A DNA stretch of 64,000 bases from Otis tarda. Taxonomy: Eukaryota; Chordata; Aves; Otidiformes; Otididae. The stretch's first letter is position 1. Every line of letters begins with the position of its first letter. The translations under genes were made by a program, and so were the position numbers. Below are positions 41,620 through 54,173 of the stretch, piece by piece. The DNA lies in assembly GCA_026413225.1 (NCBI GenBank), contig CM048552.1, forward strand, positions 132,197,053 through 132,261,052, in the 5' to 3' direction. The notes beneath the pieces were generated by a model, which saw only the letters and a list, made by a program, of their open reading frames with translations, did no database searches and was not told where the DNA came from.

Positions 41620-41812
41620 AACTTGATAGGGTCAAACCACAGTGGCATTTACAAGGGCAAATCATGTCATTCTAGCCTGTTAGACAACTTATTAAAAGAA
41701 AAAAAAGAAATAAATTATTGTTTTGGAATGAAAGTGGACCCAAAGATCATAACTGTTACAAATTTTCAGGAGGCTTTTGAAGGCACATATAAAATATTGT
41801 TAAAGAAATAAA
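41620..41812 (+). pseudogene. Decayed LINE (CR1-like) reverse-transcriptase fragment
   Basis: The frame starting at 41623 reads HSGIYKGKSCHSSLL near residues 6-20 and NFQEAFEGTYKILLKK at residues 47-62, then a stop at 41809. These match in order and spacing two hallmark blocks of non-LTR reverse transcriptases of the CR1 type: the QHGF..GKSC.TNLL block and the YLDFSKAFDTVSHKILL block, which carries the first catalytic Asp. Here that Asp is Asn and neighbouring residues are changed, so the enzyme is dead. Sequence on both sides looks equally decayed and may belong to the same element (roughly 41540-42080), but I cannot fix its borders. Confidence 0.55.
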
Positions 41813-42613
41813 CAGTCCTTTAAGAGAGGGTAGAGCAATAAATGAAAACTTAATAAGCCAAAACAATTCACAGTGGATTAATGTCTTTTACTATGAGGAG
41901 AGGTTTAGAGTTCAGGACAGTTTATGGGGCAGTGTAATTGGAAAGATTTATGATAAATGTGTTAGATTTTTTATTTATTTACAAAGAGAACAATGGGTTG
42001 GAGAAATCTTGTGGCTAAATGAGTTATTAGTAAAAATGATGGATGAGCGAGTGGAGTTGGCCAGTATGTTCCAAAACACTGATGGATCAGGCAGTGTGAG
42101 TCCAGACAGTGTTCAACTGTGACATGTGTTAGCGGTGTTGCCCCAGTGTCATGTACCCTGTGAGGAGGACAGCCTCAACTTCTCTGAGGTTCATCCTTCC
42201 AGTCAAAATGGATCTGATTGAATCTATTATTTGATGTCTCTTCAGTAATCCAAATCTACACAGTGAATTAGAGTGGACCTATGTGACAGACAAGGTGGGG
42301 CTTAGCAGTAGCATTTGAAGAAAACTGAAGTTAAATGGCCTTTGCAGCAGCTTGAGTGTATGACCATTCTGGTTACTGGGCTCCTCTTTATTCCTCCATT
42401 AGCCCCAGTGCCATTCCCAGGCACTTAGTGCTGTCCAGGAGGACAAAGGAAAAAGCAGCAGTCGGCTGCAAATTGCCTCGCCCTCTTTCATGCTAAGTAC
42501 TAGTGGTGAATCGTGAACTGAAAATGAATACTACAGCACTCTCCTGGCATTTTTTGCACTAGCAGTGTTAAGCTGGATAACAGCTGTTGCTTTCTGAGTC
42601 CTATAGCCAGTCT

Positions 42614-42785
42614 AAAGGTTGGACGGGGCTCTGAGCAAGGTTGGGTTCAAGCCTCTGGTTCAAGACCAGGTTGGACTGGGCTCTGAGCAACCTGATCTCG
42701 TTGAGGGTGTCCCTGCTCCTTGCAGCGGGGTTGGACTAGATGACCTTTGAAGGTCCCTTCCAACCCTAACCATTCTGTGATTCTA
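42614..42785 (+). mobile_element. CR1 LINE 3' fragment with internal duplication
   Basis: It contains GGGCTCTGAGCAACCTGATC, GTCCCTGCTCCTTGCAG, GGGTTGGACTAGATGACCTT, TGAAGGTCCCTTCCAACCCT and a CATTCTGTGATTCT end, all typical of the CR1 3' region. Unusually, the block GGTTGGACNGGGCTCTGAGC appears twice, at 42618-42637 and 42669-42688. This points to a roughly 51-bp local duplication inside the copy. Confidence 0.9.
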
Positions 42786-45700
42786 AAGCTCTTGTTCTTT
42801 CATTCAAAGCAGAGAGATGTACAAAAGCACTGGAGAGACAGTTTTGGTTATAAAAGCAAACCATACTAAAGCTGGGTGGAGAGCAGTTTTCCATTCTGTG
42901 CAAACTTTTAAGGATTTCTAAGTTGGTTCCTTTTCTTTATCATGATGAGACCAAAATCTTTACAATGAGGGAGGAGAAGTTACAAGGTCTTTGCATATGC
43001 CGTTTCCCAAAACTCAAACAAGTCATCAGCAACAACAAAATCAGTAATTCCATCAACAATTAAGAAGCACTATGCAGAGGGGAGTTGAAGATTCCATGTG
43101 CAAAATTTGTATTTTGTCTAGGTCCCCTGTTCTACTAGATCAGTGTGTTAAACTGCTTGTTTCAGAAAAGGCATTTTTCTATTTATTTTCTAAGTAATAT
43201 TCCACCAGTGGGTCAGCGTTGTCTAATCGGAAAACCTCACACCTTTAAAAACATTCGCTTGTCTTTCCTGATCAAGAAAGTCACAAATGCTTGAGCAATG
43301 CCAAGGTTATGTGTAATAGTGTGCATCATGTCCTGTCAGTTGCGTATATAAAAAGCTATTTTTGTGTAGATGTTAGCGCATGGCTTGATTTCACTAGCAT
43401 GTTCTGCGGAGTTGTGACTTGACGTTTAAATTTCTTGATGATAATACAGCAGTGATTACAATTTTGCAATCTGTACTGACAAGAGCAAGTCATGTTCAGC
43501 AACATGACTGCTTATTGTAAATAGAGTGGCAGCTATTACTACTGTTGTTCATGTCTTTGCTTCTTTTCACAATTCTTACAAAAAACGTTGGAAAACTAGC
43601 CTTCAGAATATAGTGTTTAAGAGGAACAGTTTCCCATTCCTCCTCACTTCTTCTGTTTTCTTTTTCCCTGTTTTCAGTGATGCCTTTCCTTTCCTTTCCA
43701 CACATCTTTCATCCAGCTTTTCCTATTTACATCTCTTTGCCATGGGTATCTCTTCTTCATTTCATGAGGGTAAGGCTTTATTTTTCTCCATTTCTTTTCT
43801 GTCCTGTCTTTGCTTTAGTTGACAATGCATGACAAACAAATACAAAAGGAAGTATTTTTTAGAACACCTGATGTCTACATGGGTATTACAGGGTCAGTGC
43901 AATGACAGAAACGTCTAGCACATATAATAACTTACTGGATCAAAATTTAATGCTTCCAGAAAATTACTGAATTATTCCAATTGATTATTGGTATCGAGTT
44001 ACTTCTGCAAGTCAGGATTAATCCTAAATCTTTCAACTGTATGTGTACAGACACTTCGGAATCCTGCAATCCTGAAACAAGACCTGTCTCTCCAAAATAG
44101 ATTTGCTTTGAAATCATCTAACAATTAAAATCATATAGATTTAACCTGAATTATTTCAAAAATAGCCACAAAGAAATAAAAATAATACATCTACTGTGGA
44201 AATGCTCAGTTAATCCACAAAAGAAGCAGTTTCTGAGCTTTGCAAAAAGACTGAGCTGCACAGGCGCTTCCGACACGGAGCCAAGCAGACACGTCTTTCC
44301 AATATTTTTCCTGGCTCTTTACACATTTTGCATAGTATTTATGAAAGCCGTTAATAATCTTTATCAGTGCTATTGTAAGGCACGTATGCCTTCATTGATT
44401 CCTGCTGAAATGTGTAGTGTTGGTATGAATGTTCTGAAGAGATTCCTTGAAAGCTGGGTAACGTGAGTCCATTTTTCAGCATTTCCTCATACTCTAATAT
44501 TTGGAGCATTTGCTGGTGGATCGTGAAGAACTGGCCAAACCCATGTTATTAGCATTACTCTTCTTCTGTCCCTCCCTCCAAGGCTGGTGCTAACTTGCCC
44601 GGAAGGGTAGTTAAAATACCCTACTCGAAAATATCTAATAAATAAAAAAAAAATCTTCAGTATGTCGTGTTTCCTTGAGCCCCGTTTGCAGTTGTTCTAG
44701 AGCTGTTTCACTCATATTTGTTAGGAGAGGGGATCGCTGTGCCTCTAACTGGAAGAAAAAGTGATCTAATAAGATTTGGCCCACAGTAGGGAAAAAGATG
44801 GATAATATTTCCAGTAAAAGGTTGTAGACTGGAGCAGGTTTGTCTTTACATCACAAGCTGTTATACTGTGAGACATTATAATTATTTTGCCTGAAGACAC
44901 AGAGTAAAAGTTGGAAAAAAAAAGAAAATACTGGTAAATATAAGGGTTGAAGGACAAAATGTGATCCATAATGAATACTGAAATCTGCCTAAACCAGTTA
45001 TTTCATTCTATACTGTTCATGCTTATTTTAGTGGAGCTAAGCAAAGGAGCAGAATTACCCATTTGGGTTAAGTAATAATATTTATGTAAGTGAATCAAAA
45101 TCATCCATAAATATAGTTGTGAATTATAAATATTGTAATCAGGGATATTTTAATGGTCCATTAAATAAATTAATTAGGTGCCTTGCCCCGGAGGGTCCAG
45201 AAAAAGGCAATAAACCAGAAATACAAATCATTCTTCAAGTGTGTCAAGTTGAGGTGCCTGAAAACAGCATATCCATTTCTTCTAGCTCACTTTTCTTGAC
45301 CTTTCAGTTCTTTCTTGGCATCTTCTGAATTGTTAAAAATAAAATCCTTATGAGGGCACTGGCAAATGGTTTGCAAAGCTCCTTATGGCAGCTTTCTACA
45401 TTCAGCTATTAAAGCGATGAAAGTCAGGGCTGAAATGGAAAAAGATAATTGTGTACTTTAGGAAAGGTAACTGTCCAGTGACTGTCCTGGGAAGCCAGGT
45501 GAGCTAAGCTGTTAACCTCCAAAGCAAAGAACCATGCGGGCAGGCATCCCCAGCACATCGCTGTACACTCCTGAACACAGTAACCTTGCAGCCCAGGTGC
45601 CCTCCTGTTAAAAGTACGTTACTCATATCTAAAAAGGAGTCTGCAGTTCTTTAGGGGTGGGATTCTGCGGCCCTGACCCTGACTGGGAGCATGGCTGTAT

Positions 45701-46353
45701 TCCTTGAAGGTTATGATGCTGTTCAGCATGGAGAGAGTAGCAGAATCTGGGTGCTTGCAGTAGTTAAAATAATTGTGGTCTTCTGAAATTCCTAGTAATA
45801 TTTGGATTATTGTTTGAGTTGGTTTTTAATTGGTGCTATATGTTGAATGGACATTAATGCAGAAGATTTTGTCTGCAGTATCTCTGGCTCATTTGATAGC
45901 TTTCAGGGTTATTTTATTTAAAGACATTATGTATACCATTTCCAAAGCCTATTGTCAATCTTTTAAATGTATTCAAGATTATGATGAAATGAAATCTACC
46001 TCTGTGGCTTTTGTGACATTATCTTCTTCAAATGAATTGAAAGCCACCTTTGCCTCATTTCTTTCAGCCCTACTGTATTTCTTTTCTACGAAACCTTGCC
46101 GTTAGCATTCTGAACGTGTTGATTGTGCTGTTATCCATCACTTTCCATTTCTCAAGGTGAAATCTCTCTGCTAATTCAAAAAGCTTTCGGTTTTCATTGT
46201 GTATCAATTACTTTGCTCAAAGACTGAAAATCCTAACCATGAAATAAAGGTGAGGTCTAGACACGTTTTATGCCAGAATAGTAAATGCAGGGGGAAAAGA
46301 GGTAAGGAAGGAAGCATAACCATTTAACTTTTTCCTTCTGGGGTTTTTCTGGC

Positions 46354-46373
46354 TTTTTTTTTTTTTTTTTTTT
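46354..46373. repeat. Poly-T run (20 T)
   Basis: Twenty consecutive T follow CTGGC. No CR1 or SINE body is recognisable next to it, so it may be a simple-sequence tract rather than a retrotransposon tail. Confidence 0.8.
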
Positions 46374-48387
46374 GGAGGGATTAAAGGTTGTTTTCCAGGA
46401 AAGTACAAGTCTAACGAGCTGTGAAGTTTTTCCTTAAATAGTTGTTTTCCTAGATCTCAGCATTTTTTAAAAAACACCATAATCATGCTTTAAATAACCA
46501 TGTCTCTAAATGAACATAGCAATGGAGAAAAATATCCTATTCTTAACTGGCTTGGAAGGATACCAGGGAATAATTCTTGCACAGCTAACATTTTTCATAT
46601 TCATTAAATACAGTTTGCGCAGTAAGTCAGACATCTTATTGTGTGTACTACACTAGTATATTAGAATTGCTGTTATCTTTCTCCCCATTTTATGAATTAC
46701 TTCATTAATTACCACCTTGATCAGCGAGACAGTAATAATGACGAATGCATCTGTTTATTTGTAGAACAAGTATCAACTATTTTTTTAATTAGGGAGTGCC
46801 ACTGTTAATTCAAGGGTGTCCTCGATGTTCTACGTGTTCAGTAGAGCCTTCCTTACTGTTTGTTGTTACTAACAGACAGAGAAAGCTGGGCCAGTGCAGA
46901 GTTCAGGTCTGCTGGTTGCTGATGCTGCCTTATCAGCAGTTAACATGGCTGTGAATACCATGGACTGGGCTTCATTTTTAATGACATACCATTTGGTCCT
47001 GCTCAGGAAGGTTTTACATTTTGCTTGTTAAGTAAACCTAAGCTCCCAGTTTCTGATAGCTAACTGAAATCAAATCTCTGCAATTAATTATCTCGGTGAG
47101 TATACTATAGTCACACCCATGTAACTTTGCTTTCCATTAGCAAAAAATAATCACATAACCAGTGTAAGTGAAATGATTACTGAATCTACAGTACAGGTGA
47201 CAGCAAGGCAGAAGTCTCCTGAGTGGTTGTGCTCCTCATTTTCATCACCCATTTACTGTATGGGAATTTTCCTGAATGAGTGCTTCATAGGCGATGACCA
47301 TGGGAGGTGGTGATAACATTAGATGCAGAGCAGATTTGGGAGTGAGAACCACATCTAAATAAGGAGAACAAGCAGAGGGCATAAAGGGCATATGGAAATA
47401 CTAGAAATGGGTTTACTATTTTAGCATTGTACCAAGTGTTGTCCTTTACACTTAAATAGCATTTCATTTATAGTATCAGCTGAATGGCTGTGATTTCACT
47501 AGTGTGGCAGCGGTTTTTACCTGTGGAGCTTTTCCAGCCTCTGCTCTGCTCTTTTTTTTTTTTTTAATTTAGTGCAGGTATAGGCTTTTTTAGTTTCTTT
47601 TACTAGCTATCAGAAGTGGAAAAAATGGAGGATTCCCAGTATTTCTTGATAATACAAGCTTTGCACAGAAATGTTTATCTTTCATGGTATTCATAAAAAG
47701 CATGGAGCAGATTTTATCTGCACAGGCACATGGGTCTCAAGGACGCAAATTCATACACTCCCTGTTGATACATTTAACAATTTAAACATGAATATTTGAT
47801 TATTCTGGTAAGACATAGAACTCTAGGTAATTGTTAGTTTATTTAAGCCAAAGAAACACATTGAATCAATGCCTTCACTGTGTTTTTTGTTGCTTGTTTT
47901 CCGTATTAGTGTAGATACTTAACTTTGTAAGAACAGAGGAAGGGAGAGTGGTGCTTACCATAGAAGCAGCAACACAGAGAGAGAAGTCATGCACTGGAGC
48001 CTTCCTAGGCTGCAAGGTAACTTCAGCCAGTTTGCTGCCCCTCAAGCAGTAGTCTGTTCTTCTGAGTTTTAGCAGCTTGTGTCAGTCCTCTGGTACTGAT
48101 ACTGATCTTTCCTTCAGCACAGGTATTTATGTGAATGGGCACATGCTGCAGGAAAATGAGCTGAATTAAAACTGACTCAGGAAAAAAAAAGTAGTAAAAA
48201 CATTTAGGTGGGAAAGAGTGGCTGGGACAAATGGAAGGATTGCTTCAGCCTCCGTTTGTGCTCATGTATGTGAGCTTCACATATTTATAGATGAGTGTGT
48301 ATTTTGGATGGCAATATATTCTTGCTGTGCAACTTAACAAAGTAACACAGTGGTGAAAATGAAGACAATGTATTAGAATACATAACT

Positions 48388-48445
48388 GATTTGCTATGTG
48401 ATCTTAAGCAAATCATTTAGTTATTTTATGCATAAGCTTCAAACT
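48388..48445 (+). mobile_element. Possible ancient MIR SINE remnant
   Basis: TTGCTATGTGATCTTAAGCA, AATCATTTAGTTATTTTATG and CATAAGCTTC parallel the conserved MIR core (GCTGTGTGACCTTGGGCAAG, TCACTTAACCTCTCTGTGCC, TCAGTTTC). It is short and diverged. Confidence 0.4.
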
Positions 48446-50160
48446 GGATATTACTGGAAACCAGCTCTTACATTTGCTTTTTTTCACCGCAGAAAATAAA
48501 TATTTGCTTCCATTTCTCCTCTCCTGAAATTCTGAAGTTCTGTAGAACTCCAGATAGATTTTGTCCAGTCTGCTAATGTTAGCTTGTTTTTACGTTAAAA
48601 GCACTGTAGCCTCCCCTGACACGTTGCGTACAGTTGAGGGATCGGATTGCCAAACTTGCATTTACAGACTGGGTGACCTGCCTTTGGATGTGGGATGTGA
48701 TAGTCAATAAAAAAGCAATGAGAGAAATACCTGGTGGAGGACAGTGGGGTCACTGGTTATATATAGGAAGAGTTGCTCCTAAAATAGAGTAGTATTTGGA
48801 GGTGAATACCCTTAGACTATTTCAGGGTTTTTGAAAGAGATCCCTTTTTTTTTCCTTTTTTTTTTTTCGTCTCCCAGAGATGGAAGAATATTGCTGAATA
48901 AGGAATGTCTGATCCCATTTACTTCCTAGCTACCAAATCATGAGTTCATAGAATCAGTTTAAGTGTCCTTCAGTGCATATAGTTTATTGCACAGGCCCAT
49001 TAATTCATTTGTTTCTCTGTTGTGTAATTTTGTACAATGGTTGTAATACAGCAACAAAGCTGTATCTTCAGAGATTAATTGTTCTGTAACTGTCCTGAAA
49101 ATTAAGAGCCCACTACAGGTAACTAATAACATAAAAGCTATTCCTTCCTACATGTGTGCAGTGAAAAATAGTCTCTGAATAATGAGTTTCATTCTAGTAT
49201 TTGATTCATGTCTGAAAGTAATTTTACAGAATTTTGATTTATCTTGACTAAAGTACCTCTTGTATGTTTTCTGACACATTTCTGCTTAACATACGCAGTA
49301 GGACATTTTGAAATGGAGGTGAGTGAAACTGATATAACCCATAAAAATAGATGAGTGGTGTTAAGCCATTTGATTCAGGCATGCAATCACAAGCTGCGGT
49401 ATTCCTTCAGCCTCCACATCATTCTTTCACGTAAACATGCTACCACGTGGCTGGATTCAGTAAACACTTCCCCAGTGCATTTCGCTAAGCGTGAAGATAG
49501 TCAAGACTGCATTCTAGCCAACCTGTTTTTCCTGGGCTCTGTACAGCTTCAGGAGCCTGTTGGAGTTTTTACTTACCGTAACCTCTGGACTACTGGCGAT
49601 GCTCCTCTTACCTACAGCTTCTGGAAACTATGCTGCGTCCTGCTGCAGGTGTCCAGGCACCTGCAGATCACTTCCAGCTCACTTGTTCTCTTTCTGTGCT
49701 TCCCTAAGCAACTGCTGCAGGTGCAGCACTGACAGTACAGTTCTTGAAACAACATGTGCACTGTCTTAGGTCTCCAGTTATTCAGGAAAAAAATTACTAA
49801 CCTCTTTAATAGCAAGATGGAAATTTTGAAACTGTTTATTCTATGCCGTAGGACCCATGTTGTCATTCAGCTTTCACTATGCCAAAAACAAAGCCAGAGG
49901 CTCCTCTGTACGTTCCCCCTCTGCTTTGTTTCATTTGAGAGAAAAGAGTAATTGTGCTTGGCAAGGGTGACTGGATTAGAGCTGCCTTTGACTTGCAGGG
50001 TTTTTTTTAATGGCTTCATGGTGGCTGTATGTGTGCAGAACATTGTGACCTAATGGGAAAAATGGGATTTGATTTCTCTGAAATTAGAAAAAAAAATTGT
50101 AATTCTTTCTCTTTGAGGACTATTGCTTGAAAACCAAATCAATTTTATTTTATTTTTAAG

Positions 50161-50270
50161 ACCTGGAAGGTTTTGACTCTGTAGTACCAATTGCTGAGAA
50201 GCTTAATCATCCAACTACAACCAGACCAAAAGCTACTGGCAGGCGACCACCCTCCCAGTCTCTCACATCT
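50161..50270 (+). CDS. SH3KBP1: SH3KBP1 exon: capping-protein-interaction (CPI) motif
   Basis: A 110-bp exon after TTTTTAAG, ending TCT|GTAAGT. Two bases complete Asp, then 36 codons begin [20 protein letters not shown] and end [16 protein letters not shown]. The CPI motif shared by CIN85 and CD2AP, LxHxTxxRPKx6P, is matched at every fixed position (50202-50252: Leu, His, Thr, Arg-Pro-Lys, then Pro after six residues). In the family this motif binds the actin-capping protein CP and weakens its barbed-end capping, linking receptor endocytosis to actin assembly. The exon exits in phase 0. Confidence 0.97.
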
Positions 50271-51605
50271 GTAAGTTAATTTTCCTTTTCTGTAAAAAAT
50301 ATTTTTCTCTGACTTTTCCCTCCTTCTATTTGTGTTCCCTGATGTTTTTTTCTATGCTTACACAGCCGTTCCTTCACACATACAGTGAGGCAGAGAGATG
50401 CAGCTCAGGGAAATTAGCGTCAAAAGGCTGCCAGTGTTTTGAATATTGATGTTTAAAACATTCCCTCCCTCACAAGATTTGTACCCCCTTACTTGGGTGC
50501 TGCCAGGTATTCCTTGCCAACCACGACCGAGGCCAGAAGAATCCTTTATAAAAATCTTTGGAATAAGCCTGTTTGTGCTAAGTATTAAGGATTTCAAAAG
50601 TGTTTCCCAAAAGAAGCATTTCTGTTGGTTTCTCTGGAACACTCTACCAGACTTTGAGAACGAACAGACCATAGTCAGTCTTCAACATCTTTCCTTGAGC
50701 TACCACATATTCTCTTTATGCTCACAATTGTAAAAATATACGGATAATTTAAATTTCACTCTCTAATATTTTTCTGTAGACAAGTTGGTCTCATAAACCA
50801 TAGTTTGGAAAACATTGCTTAGTTTTTCAGTGTCCTTTTCTTTGGGGTTTGGAGTTTGTTCATTTCTGTGCTTTTTGCATCCTGGAGTACCAGAATGAGA
50901 GCAACTACTGATGGGTACCCAGATTCATGTTGCTGAAGAAAAACAAAGTGCAGGGAAACAAAAAGGGTTGTTGAGAAACTAATGGAACACAAAAAGAAAG
51001 CTTTCAAAATTGACTATGTGCATAAATACAGAAACATAAAAGACAAGTTCAAAGGTCTTTCTTCCCCTGACAAATCTACGGGGGAAGGAGCAAGGGGTGG
51101 AAAGAACCTTCCCTGTTTGCACCTTTACAAAGAGGCCAGGGCAGCCCTGCAGTGCAGCAGTGTGCACGGGGAGCAGCATGGGTCCTCCGAAGAGCAGCAA
51201 AGTGAGACCTGCACTGAGCAAAGCCATGGCAGAGCTGGCATCCCTACAGCACCATGCTCAGTGTCTTAGCCAAGTGAGGTACAGCTCTTCTTGCAGACAG
51301 GAAGGTGCTTTCATCTTACAGTGTAATCAATGCAAAGATGTAAAATAATGTTGAATTCAACTCTTTAGTGTATCTCATTTCATAAATGATTTGAAAGCAT
51401 TGTAGCCTTGAAAAAAATACCTGAAAAAGGAGGGGGAGAAGGGGGAGAGTCCTGATTTTAAGTATTGTTACTTTGAAAATGATAACTAAAAATAAAAAAA
51501 GTCATCACATAAATGCTTTTCTTCTTTCTTTGTTAAATTCTTGTACAATGAAAATACCTGCTATTTTTTTTTCCTCTCTTGGGATGTGCGTGTTTGTCTA
51601 CATAG
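50271..51605 (+). other. SH3KBP1: SH3KBP1 intron, 1.3 kb
   Basis: A GT-AG intron. I see no repeat or regulatory signal that I can name. The overlapping open frames at 50979-51348 are short and have no known domain. Confidence 0.8.
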
Positions 51606-51731
51606 TCGTCCCTTTCAAGCCCCGATTTCTTTGACTCACCGAGTCCTGAAGAAGAGAAGGAGGAACATGTTTCCCTTACACACAAAACTATTGAAGTGTC
51701 AAGGAAATCAAGAACTGTTACAATATCACAA
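51606..51731 (+). CDS. SH3KBP1: SH3KBP1 exon: Ser/Pro/acidic segment
   Basis: A 126-bp exon of 42 complete codons (phase 0-0) between CTACATAG and CAA|GTAAGT. It encodes [20 protein letters not shown], then [20 protein letters not shown] and SQ. SSPD..DSPSPEE is the acidic Ser-Pro segment characteristic of CIN85; the Ser-Pro sites could be targets of proline-directed kinases. Compared with the human protein as I recall it, the stretch after HVSL is one residue shorter. The exon is symmetric and could be skipped in frame. Confidence 0.95.
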
Positions 51732-53901
51732 GTAAGTTAATTAGAATATCGCTACTTAACCGTATCACATTCATCTTCATTTTTGAAAACAGTATTCAAA
51801 TATTTATTTTTAAAATTTAATTCAACAATCACCTGGTAACTGGCCCTTTAAAGAAGCTTAAAATGGTAAGGGTTACTGAAGATTGTTCTGTGTTTGAAAT
51901 GCAAGTGTAAAGTGAGTTGCACAGTTAAAACATCTCCATAACCGTACTGTGAAAAAATCCTTCTAGTGTAAATACATTTCACAGAATCAGAGAAGCAAGG
52001 GAAATAAATTTTAGAAACAGAGGCCCTTTCAGCTGTAAATTAAGTTTATGTTGGAAGAATCTGTGAGCAGAGAAAATACAACTCTTTGACCCACTCTAAT
52101 AGTATGTGAATTTAAATTTTCATGTATAATCACTTTTTATACTAGTGTAATTGTTTCCATGTTATAGGCTTGTGCCATTCTCACTGTGTGTGGCAGTAAA
52201 AACACCTCTGGATGGTGTTCCAGAGACCTCTATTGTTATCAGCATTAGTCTTTTATAGTCTATCTAAGTTACACGCAAAGTGCACGCACTTAATCATCTA
52301 ATTTGATTGGTAGCAATATACTGTTCACACGCCTTATGCTTCATTTGGATTAGTAATAGTTTTTTGGTTGTCTTTACTATTTTTGCCTTTGGTATTTCCT
52401 TATCTTGTTCTAGTTGCTGGTTTTTGTTATTGAGCAAGTGGTGTTCAAGGACGTAGCCCAAATCCATCAATGTCAAACAGCTGTGCTGCACTCTCTGCCT
52501 CCACAACTGTGTATTGGTAGAAAGCTATAGGATAATCAAATATTACAGAAGAATTATGTAGATCAGGCTTCAGAGGTTGGAGCTGTTTTTTTAGTATATA
52601 AGGATACCTTTAATAATACAAATATTACATTCTAATAGTATAACTAAATTATTTGAAAGATGAAGTCTTGCATTTCTGTGATCAAGTTACAAGGACAATA
52701 TTTTGCTATCTAGCTCCCTCTTCTGGGAGGACTTGTGTGAAGGAATGCTTTTGGGCCAACATCCGTAAATTATATGCTGGTATGCCAAGGATGTAGATGT
52801 TGTTCCTGTAAAACAAGATGACTTCTATCAGAAAGTAGCTGCTTGAGGCTTTAATGTTGATAGCCAGTTAAGCTCTGGAATAAGGTGTTCAGTGTGAATG
52901 ACTCCAGTTGTGTCTTGCTCACTCGCTCCAGGTTTGAACTCAACCTGACGTCTCTTTTTCAGTCCAAAGGAAACTTGCATTTACTGATATAAGGATTATT
53001 ATCCGTGAGAGATCCATTTATAGGTACACATTACTCACATGTGCACACATATGTTTACCTAAAATGTTAAAAGAGTGTTGTTAAGGTCATGAAGTCAAGC
53101 ATCCAAGCCACTGGAGTGATTCAGCTTTCTCGTGATTATAACACCATTTTTATTTCTATAGTCACATCGGTTTTTTTCTGCAGAACATTTCTTTTTTTTT
53201 ATGCAATGCTTGCCCACGACATAAAGAGCCATTGGTAGTTAGGGGGATTCACAGAAGCCTCAGTGAACAGAGGCCAGTACAGTATAATTATTTCTTACAT
53301 TAATAGATTATCATTTTGAAGTCATGGGATTTTGTTTTTATATCATACCAGCAAGCAAACTTAAGGAATATTTTGCTATTTTTGTAGTGCTAAGGGCAAC
53401 ATGTGACACATTTTTTAATTTTTAAAAAAACGTTGGATTTTGAAGATCCCTTCAATGGTTAGTTGGCAATCATAAATTTAATCTGCAAAAAAATACAGCT
53501 TGGATTCTTGGCTATGCCATTTTGTGCTCTGCAGGAGACATCCATGGATGTAGGTATGCTCTCACAAACTTCTGAGAGAAACACTGAGCCTCTTTCCCTG
53601 GTTCATTTCACTGCTAGGTTAGAGATCTTGGGTTTCCAAGCTTGTTGCTGACTGTTTGTAGGAACTGTGGAAAGTATTACTGAAGCTGTCTGAACTTCTG
53701 CGTCCCAGCTAGACCCTGTCTGATGTACATGTACAAAGCTAATGAGTAATTGTTAAATTTCTCATGCTTTGGCCAAAACTGTCCACGTTTGACTATGGAC
53801 TTTCAACATTACTGAAGAGCAGCAAAATACTTCGTATTTGTTAGAGGTCTGATTTTCAGAAAGCTTTCTTCAAACATGACATGTTATTCTTTTTGTTGCA
53901 G
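51732..53901 (+). other. SH3KBP1: SH3KBP1 intron, 2.2 kb
   Basis: A GT-AG intron with acceptor TTTTTGTTGCAG. Only unique AT-rich sequence is seen. The T-run at 53192-53200 is not associated with an exon. Confidence 0.82.
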
Positions 53902-54173
53902 GTGTCTGATAATAAAACTTCCTTGCCTCCAAAACCAGGAGGTTTGGCTACTGGCAGTAATGTACCACCATCGCTATCCCCTTCACCGTCACCTGGATTT
54001 CACTCAATTGCTATGGGAACAACAGGCCACAGGTCAAATTCCCCATCCCTGTTTGGTTCTGAAGGAAAGCCAAAGACTGAGCACTCAAGCCAGGGTCAGA
54101 CTCCCCTGGAGGAGCTGAGAACACAAATTAAGGAGCTAAGAACCATCATTGAAACCATGAAAGACCAGCAAAA
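53902..54173 (+). CDS. SH3KBP1: SH3KBP1 exon: Pro/Ser linker and start of coiled coil
   Basis: This 272-bp exon is the largest coding exon in the window, with 90 codons plus two bases of Lys. It begins [20 protein letters not shown], passes through a low-complexity Pro/Ser stretch ([12 protein letters not shown]), then [17 protein letters not shown], and ends with [20 protein letters not shown], the first heptads of the coiled coil. LPPKPG is a candidate SH3 ligand and SNSPSLFG a conserved family block. The Gly/Ala/Ser-rich part that I recall in mammals is replaced here by Ser-Pro repeats, as expected for a fast-evolving linker. The donor is AAA|GTAAGT. Confidence 0.96.

Larger units (their letters stand above)
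39949..50160 (+). other. SH3KBP1: SH3KBP1 intron, 10.2 kb
   Basis: A GT-AG intron ending in TTTTATTTTTAAG. Recognisable contents are a CpG-richer patch (40525-40740), a decayed LINE reverse-transcriptase fragment (41620-41812), a CR1 3' fragment (42614-42785), a 20-T run (46354-46373) and a possible MIR (48388-48445). No other exon of SH3KBP1 or of another gene is recognisable. Confidence 0.85.

Noticed and set aside
48948..48975. CATAGAATCAGTTTAAGTGT resembling a minus-strand CR1 tail
   Set aside because: Only the first ten bases fit, and the GTTGGAAAAGACC block that should follow is missing.
53876..54118. 80-codon plus frame in a different register over the exon at 53902
   Set aside because: It is a shifted-frame shadow. 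The frame that continues as VSDNK...KDQ is the real one and fits both splice junctions.
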